Shown here: piece by piece, positions 47,420 through 55,707 of the stretch
Layout: each line of letters begins with the position of its first letter
Numbering within the stretch: position 1 is the first letter of the stretch
NCBI RefSeq assembly: GCF_001598335.1
Contig: NZ_BCYT01000005.1
Coordinates: 245,907-309,906 of the forward strand
DNA length: 64,000 nucleotides
Source of the DNA: Sphingobium abikonense NBRC 16140
Lineage (GTDB): Bacteria; Pseudomonadota; Alphaproteobacteria; Sphingomonadales; Sphingomonadaceae
Direction: 5' to 3'
Notes under the pieces: generated by a model
What the model was told of the DNA's origin: nothing
Seen by the model: the letters and a program-made list of their open reading frames with translations, nothing else
Databases searched by the model: none
Made by a program: the position numbers and the translations under genes

Positions 47420-49201
47420 ATGCATTTCATGTCCGCGCTCTTGGGCGTCTATCGCGCGGAAATCGGCCTCATCATCCTTGCGCTGATGTTCGTGGAATTC
47501 GTGCGCGAACGCTATTCGCCCACGGTCGTCTCGGTACTTGGCGCCTGCGCCTATGCCGCATTGGGATTGCTCGATGAAAAGGGGCTTTTCTCGGTCTTCT
47601 CCAACAGCGCGCCGCTGACGATCGGCGCGATGTTCGTGCTTGCCGGCGCACTCATCCGTACCGGCACGATCAACCGGGCGGCGGATTTCGTCATGAAGCG
47701 CGCGGAAAAACATCCGCGCCTGGCGATCGTGGAGGTGATGCTGGGCGCGACGGTGGCGTCCGCCTTCCTCAACAATACGCCTGTCGTCGTCGTGCTCATC
47801 CCGATCATCTTCAAATTGTCGCAGGTCACGGGCGTCCCGCTCAAGAAACTCATGATGCCGCTCAGCATCGTGGCGGTGCTTGGCGGCTGCATCACGCTAA
47901 TCGGCACATCGACCAATCTGATCGTCGCGGGCATCGCGGCGGATCAGGGTATGACCCCCTTTGGCATTTTCGACATCGCGCCCTTCGGCATTGCCGGCAC
48001 CGTCGCCGGGCTGGCGGCGCTTGTCGGCCTGTCCTTCCTGCTGCCCAGCGATCCGCCGGCCATATCGGGCCAGGATGGCGGCAATGCGCAGGATTATCTG
48101 ACCGAACTGGTGGTGCCCCATGACAGCGAATATATCGGTCGGGAGATCGGCTCGCTGACGCTGTTCGGGCGATCGGCCGCGCTGCTCGGCCTCAAGCGGG
48201 CGGGGGAGATACGGCGCGGTGACCTGTCGCAGGAGGAATTGCACGCCGGCGATCGCCTGATCGTGCGCGCCGATGGCACGGCGATCATGACACTGCGGGA
48301 ATCGGGGCATTTCGAGCTGGGCATCGCCGCCGATTCCGAAACCTCCGGGCGCGAAGGCACGGTGATCGAGGCGATGGTCGCGCCCAGCCATCCCTCAATC
48401 GGCGAACGGCTGATGGATATTCCCTTCCTCCACGCCTTGCGCGTGCGGATCATCGGCATCAATCGGGCGCGGCATCTGCCGGGACCCAATCTCGCGGAAG
48501 CCCGCATTCGCGGCGCTGACCGCCTGCTGATCGCGGGCAGTGACGACGCGATGCGCTCGCTGCGCGACAATCCCAATCTGATGGGTGTGGACATCAGCCG
48601 CACCCGCGCCTTCCGCCGTAACAAGGCGTGGATCGCGATCCTGGCCATGGCGATGGTGATCGCGCTGTCTGCGCTGGATATTGTGGGCATCGGCCTTGCC
48701 GCGATCATCGCGGTCGGCGCGATCCTCGCCACCCGCTGCATCGACGCGGAGGAGGCTTGGGGCGCGATCGACGGGGATGTCCTGGTGCTGATCTTCGCCA
48801 TGCTGGCGGTCGGCGTCGCGCTGGAGCAGGCGGGCAGCGTCACGATGATGGTGGGCTGGATCACGCCGTTGATGCAGGTTGCGCCGCCCTGGGCGCTGAT
48901 CTTCATCGTCTATTTCGCCGCGCTGATCCTGTCCGAATTGCTCAGCAACAATGCGGTGGCGGCGTTGATGACGCCGATCGTCATCGCCCTCGCGCATCAA
49001 TTGCAGGTCGACGCACGCCCGCTCGTCATCGCGCTGATGATCGGGGCCTCGGCCTGTTTTGCAACGCCGATCGGGTATCAGACGAATGCGCTGGTCTATG
49101 CGGCGGGCGACTATCGCTTCGCCGATTTCGTGCGCATCGGCGTCCCCCTCAATATCATCGTCGGCTTGGCGGTTTGCGGCGCACTGGTGTTGCTGGGCTG
49201 A
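47420..49201 (+). CDS. SLC13-family permease with central TrkA-C domains
   Basis: 593 residues. Two membrane halves (about 5-210 and 400-593) with the repeated transport motifs SAFLNNTPVVVVLIPIIF and SELLSNNAVAALMTPIVI (Asn-Asn-Thr/Ala), plus GCITLIGTSTNLIVAG. Between them lie two RCK/TrkA-C regulatory domains (about 215-300 and 305-385). SLC13 relatives with TrkA-C carry sulfate, citrate or other anions; the substrate is not decidable. Stands alone after the aroC terminator. Confidence 0.9.
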   Translation: MHFMSALLGVYRAEIGLIILALMFVEFVRERYSPTVVSVLGACAYAALGLLDEKGLFSVFSNSAPLTIGAMFVLAGALIRTGTINRAADFVMKRAEKHPRLAIVEVMLGATVASAFLNNTPVVVVLIPIIFKLSQVTGVPLKKLMMPLSIVAVLGGCITLIGTSTNLIVAGIAADQGMTPFGIFDIAPFGIAGTVAGLAALVGLSFLLPSDPPAISGQDGGNAQDYLTELVVPHDSEYIGREIGSLTLFGRSAALLGLKRAGEIRRGDLSQEELHAGDRLIVRADGTAIMTLRESGHFELGIAADSETSGREGTVIEAMVAPSHPSIGERLMDIPFLHALRVRIIGINRARHLPGPNLAEARIRGADRLLIAGSDDAMRSLRDNPNLMGVDISRTRAFRRNKAWIAILAMAMVIALSALDIVGIGLAAIIAVGAILATRCIDAEEAWGAIDGDVLVLIFAMLAVGVALEQAGSVTMMVGWITPLMQVAPPWALIFIVYFAALILSELLSNNAVAALMTPIVIALAHQLQVDARPLVIALMIGASACFATPIGYQTNALVYAAGDYRFADFVRIGVPLNIIVGLAVCGALVLLG

Positions 49202-49280
49202 GCGGCCAGTCGGAACCGGCCGGCCCTGCCCAACGGCGCAGCAACCGGCCAGAAGGCCGCGCAACGAAAGGATGCCCCTG

Positions 49281-50066
49281 ATGACCAGCCTGCCCTTCAC
49301 CCAAGTCGACGCCTTTGCCGATGCGCCCTTTACCGGCAACCCCGCTGCCGTCATGCCGCTCGATACCTGGCTGGACGACGCGACGCTTCAGGCCATCGCG
49401 CAGGAAAACAACCTCTCCGAAACCGCCTTCACTATCGCGACGCCGGACGACCCGGACGCCGATTATGCGCTGCGCTGGTTCACGCCGACGCTGGAAGTGA
49501 AGCTGTGCGGTCATGCCACGCTGGCGAGCGGCCACGTGCTGATGGAGGGCGATGCGGTCCGCTTCCGCACGCGGCATGCCGGGATTCTCGCCGTGTCGCG
49601 GGACGGGCAGGGTTATGCCTTGTCGCTGCCGGCCTGGACCATGACGCCGCGCGATTTGCCCGATCTTGCCGAAGGGCTAGGCGGCGCTCCCATCGAATCG
49701 TATTGGCGGGACGGCGGCTACAGCCTCTTTCTCTTCCCTGATGAAGCCGCCGTGCGCGCGCTGACGCCGGATTTCGCAACGCTACGGGGGCAGGGCGACG
49801 TCATGCTCATCGCCACCGCGCCCGGCGCGGATAGCGACATCGTCAGTCGCGTGTTCGTGCCTGGCGGCGGCGTGGATGAAGATCCGGTGACTGGCTCGGC
49901 CCACTGCCTCCTTACCCCCTTCTGGGCGGAACGGCTGGGCAAGAAGCAGATCAGCGCGGTGCAGGCGTCTGCCCGGGGCGGTCGGCTCGGCTGCGCGCTG
50001 GAGGACGACCGAGTCATCCTGACCGGCGCCTGCCGCACCGTGATCGAGGGACGTTTTCTGCTCTAA
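49281..50066 (+). CDS. PhzF-family isomerase-like protein
   Basis: 261 residues from ATG 49281, with AAAGGA eight bases upstream; ATG 49272 is too close to that site. Typical PhzF start FTQVDAFADAPFTGNPAAVM, catalytic Glu in ENNLSETAFT, RWFTPTLEVKLCGHATLASGH, and VDEDPVTGSAHCLL. No phenazine genes are near, so it is one of the many housekeeping PhzF relatives of unknown substrate. Its stop overlaps the convergent serine hydrolase gene by four bases. Confidence 0.93.
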   Translation: MTSLPFTQVDAFADAPFTGNPAAVMPLDTWLDDATLQAIAQENNLSETAFTIATPDDPDADYALRWFTPTLEVKLCGHATLASGHVLMEGDAVRFRTRHAGILAVSRDGQGYALSLPAWTMTPRDLPDLAEGLGGAPIESYWRDGGYSLFLFPDEAAVRALTPDFATLRGQGDVMLIATAPGADSDIVSRVFVPGGGVDEDPVTGSAHCLLTPFWAERLGKKQISAVQASARGGRLGCALEDDRVILTGACRTVIEGRFLL

Positions 50067-51187
50067 CCCGGAAACAACCCCATCAGTCGCGCCAGTCCCG
50101 CGCGCACCGCGCGGCGCTGCTCCTTGCGGGGCGACATGCCGATCCGCACGACGGTCAGCCGCTGCGATGGCGAAATCAGGATATATTGGCCATTATGCCC
50201 GACACAGCCGAACAAGCTTTCGGGCGCCTGACCGGGCATCAGCGCGCTTTCGTCGCTGGCGCGGTTGAGCCAGATATGCAGCCCATAGGCCGGATTGCGC
50301 CGCGATGGCGTGGTCATCAGATCGATCCATTTTTCCGGCAGTATCTGATGTCCCGCAGGCGTGCGTCCGCGCCGGCGGAGCAATTCGCCAAAGCGCCCAT
50401 AATCGCGCGCGGTCATGTGCAGGATGCTGCCGCCGATCATCGTGCCATGGGCGTCATATTCAGGCGTCAGGCTGGGCAGCTTGCCCGGCGCCTTCAGCCG
50501 CCCGTCGATGAACATCTGCATCGCTCGCCGCCGCACGTCGGGGTCCTCGCTGTTGGTCAGCATCCGCGTCATCAGGTCCGACAGGATCATCGTGCTGCCG
50601 GTCGAATAGGCGAAGCTCTCGCCCGGCGCATGAGCCAGCGGCTTGGCTTCGGCATAGGCGGCCATGTCCTGCGCCCCGCCCTGGAACAGCATGCGCACCG
50701 TATCGCCCGCCGTGACCGGATCGCCATCCTCGACATGGTCGATGCCCGAACTCATGGTCAGCAATTGCCGCAGCGTGATCCGCCCGCGTGGATCGCCCGG
50801 CTGGCTCCAGGCGGGCACGGGCACCGGCGCGTCGAGCGCCAGCCGGCCGTCCGCCACCATCAGTCCAGCCAGCACCCCGGTTACGGTCTTGGCCATCGAC
50901 CAGGCCAGCAACTTGGTATCAGGGCCAAAACCCGGTGCGTAGCGTTCCGCGACGACCTGACCGTCGCGCATGACGATCAGGGCGCGTGTCTCACCCATGT
51001 CCGCATCGTCGAACAGCGGGTCGATCGCGGCGCGCAGCGCACTTTGTCCCGTCACGACATCGGACGCGACGGTATAGACAGGTTCGTCGGTCGGGGCCGC
51101 GCGCCCAGCCAGGGATCCGGCGACGACCAGCGCGACGATGCCCGCGGTCAGGCCAAGACGCTTTACGATTCGGCTGTCGATCTGCAT
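50063..51187 (-). CDS. beta-lactamase-type serine hydrolase
   Basis: 374 residues; the N-terminal helix (about 11-30, LGLTAGIVALVVAGSLAG) is a signal or anchor. Class C/esterase fold with nucleophile Ser97 and Lys100 in LAWSMAKTVTG, YSTGS as the second element, and GCVGHNGQYILISPS near the end in the KTG position (HNG). Such PF00144 proteins are esterases, D-aminopeptidases or amidases, rarely true beta-lactamases. Divergent from a small Cys-containing protein 37 bases away, a pairing that suggests joint function. Confidence 0.9.
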   Translation of the reverse strand: MQIDSRIVKRLGLTAGIVALVVAGSLAGRAAPTDEPVYTVASDVVTGQSALRAAIDPLFDDADMGETRALIVMRDGQVVAERYAPGFGPDTKLLAWSMAKTVTGVLAGLMVADGRLALDAPVPVPAWSQPGDPRGRITLRQLLTMSSGIDHVEDGDPVTAGDTVRMLFQGGAQDMAAYAEAKPLAHAPGESFAYSTGSTMILSDLMTRMLTNSEDPDVRRRAMQMFIDGRLKAPGKLPSLTPEYDAHGTMIGGSILHMTARDYGRFGELLRRRGRTPAGHQILPEKWIDLMTTPSRRNPAYGLHIWLNRASDESALMPGQAPESLFGCVGHNGQYILISPSQRLTVVRIGMSPRKEQRRAVRAGLARLMGLFPG

Positions 51188-51224
51188 AAGCCGGCGCCTT
51201 TACAGGCGAGCGCGAGAAAGAGCC

Positions 51225-51545
51225 ATGGCGGTTCGACGGAAATGGTGGATCGGTGCGATGCTGATCGTTCTTATATTTCTTGGCCTGCTTGCCTGGCAGT
51301 GGCCGACCTTGCATGCCCGCGCACAACTGGGCGCTGCCTATGGCGCGCGCATCGGCTGCTCCTGCCATTATGTCGAAGGTCGGCCGATGGGACAGTGTGC
51401 GGACGACAAGGAGCCCGGCATGGCCTTGGTCAGGTTGACCGACGTGCCGGAACAGCGGGCCGTGCGGGCCAGCGTTCCGCTGCTCGCCACACGCACGGCC
51501 CGCTTCAAGCCCGGCTGGGGGTGCCTGCTCGATCGTCGCGATTGA
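51225..51545 (+). CDS. small exported Cys-containing protein
   Basis: 106 residues from ATG 51225 (GAAAGAG upstream). One N-terminal helix (about 6-24, IGAMLIVLIFLGLLAWQW), then a soluble part with Cys residues in GCSCHYVEGRPMGQCADDKEP and WGCLLDRRD, so disulphides or metal binding are likely outside the cytoplasm. I do not recognise the family. Divergent from the serine hydrolase; could be its partner or inhibitor (inference from position only). Confidence 0.75.
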   Translation: MAVRRKWWIGAMLIVLIFLGLLAWQWPTLHARAQLGAAYGARIGCSCHYVEGRPMGQCADDKEPGMALVRLTDVPEQRAVRASVPLLATRTARFKPGWGCLLDRRD

Positions 51546-51658
51546 CGCGCGAGACTGCGACTGAAATTTGCAGCGTCCATAACCTGCGGAATGGTTGACC
51601 CTGTCAGTCGAAGCAGGAAAAGCACCCCACCGTCTGTTGCTGAGGAAATCCGCCCATC

Positions 51659-52510
51659 ATGTCCGTCGCCTATCTGAACGGGACCTACCTGCCGCTCGAT
51701 GAAGCGCGCATTTCGCCGCTCGACCGTGGCTTCCTCTTTGCCGACGGCATTTACGAGGTGGCGGCGGTCATCGACGGAAAATTGGTGGACAGCGCGTCGC
51801 ATCTTGCCCGGCTGGAGCGTTCGACCAAGGCGATCGGCATCGACCTGCCGCTTAGCCTGGAAGAGATTGAGGCGGTGCAGAAGCAGCTAGTCGTCCGCAA
51901 CGGCCTCACCGAAGGGCTGGTCTATCTTCAAGTGACGCGTGGGGCGGACACGACACGCGATTTCATCCCGCCGGTTGGCCTGCAACCCACGATGTTCCTG
52001 TTCGTGCAGGCCAAGCCGTTCCTCGACATTCCAGCGGTGCGTGACGGCATCGCCGTCGCCACGGTTCCCGACCTTCGCTGGGCGCGCCGCGATATCAAAA
52101 GCGTGGGGCTGCTGGCGCAGGCCATGGCCAAGCAGGCCGCGCGGGAGGCTGGCGCGCAGGAAGCCTGGATGGTGGAGGATGGCTTTGTGACGGAAGGCGC
52201 ATCCTCCACTGCGTTCATCGTCACTGAGGAGGGCATCGTCACCCGGTCCTACAGCCAGTCGGTGCTGGCGGGCTGCACGGGCGCGGCCATCGGCGCGCTG
52301 GCGCAAGAAAACGGCCTTGCGCTGATCCGCCGCTCCTTCACCGTCACCGAAGCCCAACAGGCGAAGGAGGCATTCATCACCAGCGCATCCACCTTGTGCC
52401 AGTCTGTGGTGCACATTGACGGAGCCATGATCGGGGATGGCCGGCCCGGGCCGGTCGCCATGCGCCTGCGCGCGCTCTACATAGAATTTGCCCGCGACAC
52501 GGGGGTCTGA
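51659..52510 (+). CDS. dat: D-amino-acid aminotransferase
   Basis: Fold-type IV PLP transaminase of 283 residues. N-terminal YLNGTYLPLDEARISPLDRGFLFADGIYEV is typical; the PLP Lys is in WARRDIKSVGLLAQ and the phosphate/Glu motif in MVEDGFVTEGASSTAFI. These features fit D-alanine/D-glutamate interconversion better than branched-chain IlvE, though family members overlap in activity. Possible source of D-amino acids for murein. Confidence 0.88.
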   Translation: MSVAYLNGTYLPLDEARISPLDRGFLFADGIYEVAAVIDGKLVDSASHLARLERSTKAIGIDLPLSLEEIEAVQKQLVVRNGLTEGLVYLQVTRGADTTRDFIPPVGLQPTMFLFVQAKPFLDIPAVRDGIAVATVPDLRWARRDIKSVGLLAQAMAKQAAREAGAQEAWMVEDGFVTEGASSTAFIVTEEGIVTRSYSQSVLAGCTGAAIGALAQENGLALIRRSFTVTEAQQAKEAFITSASTLCQSVVHIDGAMIGDGRPGPVAMRLRALYIEFARDTGV

Positions 52511-52701
52511 CTCTCCCAAATAGATCGAAAATGGATGGATTGTGGCCAGCCGCGCGAAACATGGATCGGATGAAATTGGCACCTATGCTCGGCGGTCTTG
52601 TAACAATCTCTCCACTTAATACCCAGATCGGTCCCGAGTCCGGATGAATTGATCCGTTCTTGCTTTATTCTCCAGAACGAAGCTAGAACAGGTGAAGAAT
52701 C

Positions 52702-53706
52702 ATGACGGACAATTTTTCTAGCCAAGTGCCTTTCAAGGCTGCTGAATTGCCAATCGCAAAGCGCGATGACCGGCAGAGCCTGCTCGTCGTCGCCGACTGG
52801 GCCGATATGGAAGAGGTCGCGCCGATTGCGGACGCGGCGAAACTGCGTTTGCTGGGCGTGACCGGCCTCGCCGACGCCTCGGCCAGGCTCGACGAGCAAA
52901 CGCAGTGCGACACGCTCCTGCTGTTCTGCCCGATCATGACCGCGACGCTGGAACGGCTGCTGGTCCAAGTGGAAACGCAGGCGATCCAGACCGGCATGGC
53001 GGTCGTGCTGGTGGCGGGATGGGACACGATAGACCTTGTCTTTGCGTGCATCCGAAGCGCCCATACTCAGCTTTTGTGCGATCCCGACCCGGTGGAACTG
53101 GCCGCCGCCCTCGTCACGGCGGGCGACCATCGGCCCCTTTCCGGCAGCGTGCATGAGGTTGATCGCGAAGGCCTGCGCCTTCAGCAACTAAGCGAGGAAG
53201 TCGGACGTTTGGCGCGTACGCTCGATGCGCTGACGCAGCGGAACAAGATCGCCGCCGCGCCCAGTTTCGACCTTGGGCCGCGCATTTCCGACCGGCCGAG
53301 CGACTATATCGGCATGCCAGTCATTACATCCTTCACGGAGCCTGCCCGCCCCGCCCCGGCGGCCTCTTTGACCGGGCAACAGGTCCGCGACATGCTGCGC
53401 GCGCGGCGTATCCGGGCCGATTTCCTGCCCGGCGACCTGTTCGCCGATCCGGCCTGGGACATGCTGCTCGATTTGCTTGCGGCCCGGCTGGAGCAGGAAC
53501 GCGTATCCGTGTCCAGCCTGTGTATCGCCGCCGCCGTTCCGCCTACGACGGCGTTGCGCTGGATTCGTACGCTGACCGACAAGGGCATGGTGCTGCGGCA
53601 TGCGGACCCCCAGGACGGCCGCCGCGTGTTCATTTCGCTGGCGGACGACACGGCCGAAGCCATGACGCGCTGGTTCGGCGCCAGCCGACGATTGCTGTGC
53701 GGCTGA
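52702..53706 (+). CDS. MarR-type winged-helix regulator with receiver-like N-domain
   Basis: 334 residues. The N-terminal half (about 20-155) has the alternating strand/helix pattern of a receiver or flavodoxin fold (SLLVVADWADMEEV, DTLLLFCPIM, GMAVVLVAGW) but no obvious phospho-Asp triad. A helix near 158-180 (EGLRLQQLSEEVGRLARTLD) may be a coiled coil. The C-terminal winged helix (about 245-325) has the MarR basic wing HADPQDGRRVFISL. Probably senses a ligand or partner and binds DNA. AGGTGAAGA precedes the ATG. Last chromosomal gene before the tRNA and the integrated element. Confidence 0.75.
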   Translation: MTDNFSSQVPFKAAELPIAKRDDRQSLLVVADWADMEEVAPIADAAKLRLLGVTGLADASARLDEQTQCDTLLLFCPIMTATLERLLVQVETQAIQTGMAVVLVAGWDTIDLVFACIRSAHTQLLCDPDPVELAAALVTAGDHRPLSGSVHEVDREGLRLQQLSEEVGRLARTLDALTQRNKIAAAPSFDLGPRISDRPSDYIGMPVITSFTEPARPAPAASLTGQQVRDMLRARRIRADFLPGDLFADPAWDMLLDLLAARLEQERVSVSSLCIAAAVPPTTALRWIRTLTDKGMVLRHADPQDGRRVFISLADDTAEAMTRWFGASRRLLCG

Positions 53707-53753
53707 GGCTTGACCGCCGCACCATTTCGCCGCAATAGGCGCCTTCCCCACGG

Positions 53754-53791
53754 GGGCGATTAGCTCAGTTGGTAGAGCGTCTCGTTTACAC
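53754..53791 (+). tRNA. tRNA-Val(UAC), 5' half only, cut in the anticodon arm
   Basis: GGGCGAT-TA acceptor strand, complete D arm GCTC-AGTTGGTA-GAGC, anticodon stem TCTCG and loop TTTACAC with anticodon TAC at 53787-53789. The following bases (GGTGAGTGTTGG...) do not pair with TCTCG, contain no T arm (GGTTCGA...CC) and no ATCGCCC acceptor end. The gene is therefore interrupted, with an integrase gene beside the break. A weak promoter (TTGACC at 53710, CAATAG 17 bases on) lies upstream. Confidence 0.8.
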
Positions 53792-53818
53792 GGTGAGTGT
53801 TGGTAGGTCGCTGGGGCG

Positions 53819-53851
53819 CGGGAAAGCTAGGCTTTCCGCTTTTTCTTTTTC
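53819..53851 (+). terminator. intrinsic terminator overlapping the integrase stop
   Basis: GGAAAGC-tag-GCTTTCC (7 bp, extended by flanking GC pairs) followed by CTTTTTCTTTTT, rightward. The T-run is the complement of the Lys-rich integrase C-terminus (KKKKRKA) and the loop is its stop codon. It would stop tRNA or upstream transcripts from running antisense into the integrase gene. Confidence 0.7.
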
Positions 53852-54915
53852 GTTTGGTCGGGACTATGTCGGGACTCGCTCGCTTCGAGCGCGTTGCGGA
53901 CGTCGTCGTCCAGGACGTGCGCGTAGCGCAGCGTCGTTTCTATCCGGCGGTGCTTGAGCGCTTCCTTGGCGGCTGCGAGCGAGCCGGTGGCGCGCACGAT
54001 GCGCGTGCCGCGCGTGTGGCGCAGATCATGAATGCGCAGATTGTCGACGCCGGCATCGGCCTTCGCCTGTTCGAAGGGCTTGCGCAGGGCCGTCGCGGTC
54101 AAGGGATAGCGCTTGCCGGCGCGGCGGTTGCCCCGGCTTTTCTGGCAGACATAGGTGAAGACGAATGGCTTGCCTTCGTCGTCGTCGGAGTGGGGCTGGC
54201 GCGCGATGATCTCGACCAGGGCGGTGGTGAGCGGACGCACGACAAAATCTCCACCCTTGATCCGGGTAATGGCCTGTTTGCGCGGCAGGTTGACGTCGGC
54301 CCAGCCCAGGCCGAGCACTTCGCCCCGCCGCCATCCTGACTTGAGCAGGAAATCGACCGCGTCCGACACATCGTTCCGCAGCGCCAGGAACAGCTTTTTC
54401 TCTTCGGTATCCTCGAGCTCGCGCGGGGGCTTGCGGGGCACCTTCAGGAAGAGGCGACCCCATTTGGGCATCGCCCCGATGTCATAGTCGCTGTCATCGG
54501 CGTGGCGCCAGATCGCGCGGGCGTTTTCAATCTCGCGATTGACGCTGGCATTGGCGCGGCCGTCGCGGCGTTTGGCGAAATAGACCTGAAGATCGCGCTG
54601 AGAGATTTCGGACAGGAGCTTGCCCGCCCCGAGCCCTTCGACCAGGGCCGCGATCATGTAGCGCATGGTCCGCCAGCTGGGCGCGCGCTCGACATGTTCC
54701 TGGTAGAGGCCGGCGGCCTCATTCACGGTGATGGCCTGGCGCTGCTGATCGGGAAGGGCAGCGCGATGGCGCACGCGGCGCTCGAATTCCTCCGCTAGGC
54801 GCTTGGTGGTGCAGCCCGTCGAGCCGTAGTGGCGCCGGCCCTGGAACTGGAAATCATAGAGATAGTGGGGTTTGCCCTTTGGCTTGTAGACAGTCACGCA
54901 TTCACCGGCCGGCAT
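53827..54915 (-). CDS. int: tyrosine recombinase (integrase)
   Basis: 362 residues from ATG 54915, which has GGAG five bases upstream and overlaps the excisionase-like gene by 14 bases. N-terminal arm-binding region (YDFQFQGRRHYGSTGCTT), SAM-like core-binding domain (about 65-150), and catalytic domain with Arg in GWRRGEVLGLGW, HDLRHTRGTRI (His-x-x-Arg), the His in ALKHRRIETTLRYAH and the Tyr nucleophile within it. Very basic end KKKKRKA. Position next to the tRNA break is typical for site-specific integration. Drives insertion and, with the neighbouring small HTH protein, excision. Confidence 0.95.
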   Translation of the reverse strand: MPAGECVTVYKPKGKPHYLYDFQFQGRRHYGSTGCTTKRLAEEFERRVRHRAALPDQQRQAITVNEAAGLYQEHVERAPSWRTMRYMIAALVEGLGAGKLLSEISQRDLQVYFAKRRDGRANASVNREIENARAIWRHADDSDYDIGAMPKWGRLFLKVPRKPPRELEDTEEKKLFLALRNDVSDAVDFLLKSGWRRGEVLGLGWADVNLPRKQAITRIKGGDFVVRPLTTALVEIIARQPHSDDDEGKPFVFTYVCQKSRGNRRAGKRYPLTATALRKPFEQAKADAGVDNLRIHDLRHTRGTRIVRATGSLAAAKEALKHRRIETTLRYAHVLDDDVRNALEASESRHSPDQTKKKKRKA

Positions 54916-55183
54916 TGCGCTCCGTAAAGGGGATGATGACATGTTCGCCGGCGCGGCGCTGAACGGACGTCCTGCGAGTAGGCGGGGCTGGAGCGCATGC
55001 GGGTGTCACCTGCCGGAGTTGCTCGACATATGATTCGAGGTCCGCGACAGTGTAGCGAACCGCCCGACCAATCAAGATATAGTGAAGCTGCCCCGCCTGG
55101 CGCGCCTTACGCAGGGTCTTCGCGCACAGGCGCATCCGCGCCGCCGCTTCGTCTTCTGTCAAAAGGATAGCGTGATCGGTCAT
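54902..55183 (-). CDS. excisionase-like helix-turn-helix protein
   Basis: 93 residues. The first 60 form an HTH_17/MerR-like domain: LLTEDEAAARMRLCAKTLRK, then HYILIGRAVRYTVADLESYV, the pattern of phage excisionases and AlpA-type activators. The Pro/Arg tail is unstructured. Overlaps the integrase start downstream and the next upstream gene by ATGA. Likely directs excision or represses the integrase. Confidence 0.85.
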   Translation of the reverse strand: MTDHAILLTEDEAAARMRLCAKTLRKARQAGQLHYILIGRAVRYTVADLESYVEQLRQVTPACAPAPPTRRTSVQRRAGEHVIIPFTERNAGR

Positions 55184-55707
55184 GCCGCCCGTTTCTGTGC
55201 ACGGGAGCCGCGGAGCTGGCGGTGAAAGGCGAGATAATCGTCAATCCCATGGAAGAGACCGGGCCAGCCCGCCTGTTCGGAACGATACCAGTCGCGCAAT
55301 TCCTCGATCCGCCCGCGCCGATGGTGAAGGTCCAATATGGTTTCAACCGCGTCGCCATGGCGATCGCGCAGGCGGGCGATGTCGGCCCCCTCGACACAGT
55401 CGCGGCGCACCGCTTCGACCGATCCCCTGATCTCCTTCGCCAGAGCGGCGTTGTGGCGCTGAATCGCTTCAGTGAGCACGGCGATCTTGTCATCGATCGA
55501 CGCAGCATCATCCTTTGCCCCTTCACCCATAAGGGCGAAGCGCCAGTCGGCGACGATCGCCTGCCATGTGCGGATTTCCGACGCCGCGGCCTTTTCCTCC
55601 AGGCGGCCAGATGCGACCAGCGCGGGATATTGGCGCAGGCGGCGATCAAGGGCGGCTTGAGCTTCTGAAAGGAGCGGCATGAAGCGGTTAGCGACGGAGT
55701 CATTCAC
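55180..55707 (-). CDS. phage hypothetical protein, helical
   Basis: 175 residues from GTG 55707, chosen because GGAGGGG stands four to six bases upstream; ATG 55719 is an alternative without such a site. Nearly all helical and charged (LLSEAQAALDRRLRQYPALV, DDKIAVLTEAIQRHNAALAK), ending in YLAFHRQLRGSRAQKRAA. No family recognised. Overlaps both neighbours, so translation is coupled within the integrase-side operon. Confidence 0.7.
   Translation of the reverse strand: MNDSVANRFMPLLSEAQAALDRRLRQYPALVASGRLEEKAAASEIRTWQAIVADWRFALMGEGAKDDAASIDDKIAVLTEAIQRHNAALAKEIRGSVEAVRRDCVEGADIARLRDRHGDAVETILDLHHRRGRIEELRDWYRSEQAGWPGLFHGIDDYLAFHRQLRGSRAQKRAA

Noticed and set aside
53769..53957. 62-codon frame across the tRNA and integrase end
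   Set aside because: Begins inside the tRNA D arm and runs through the terminator; chance frame.
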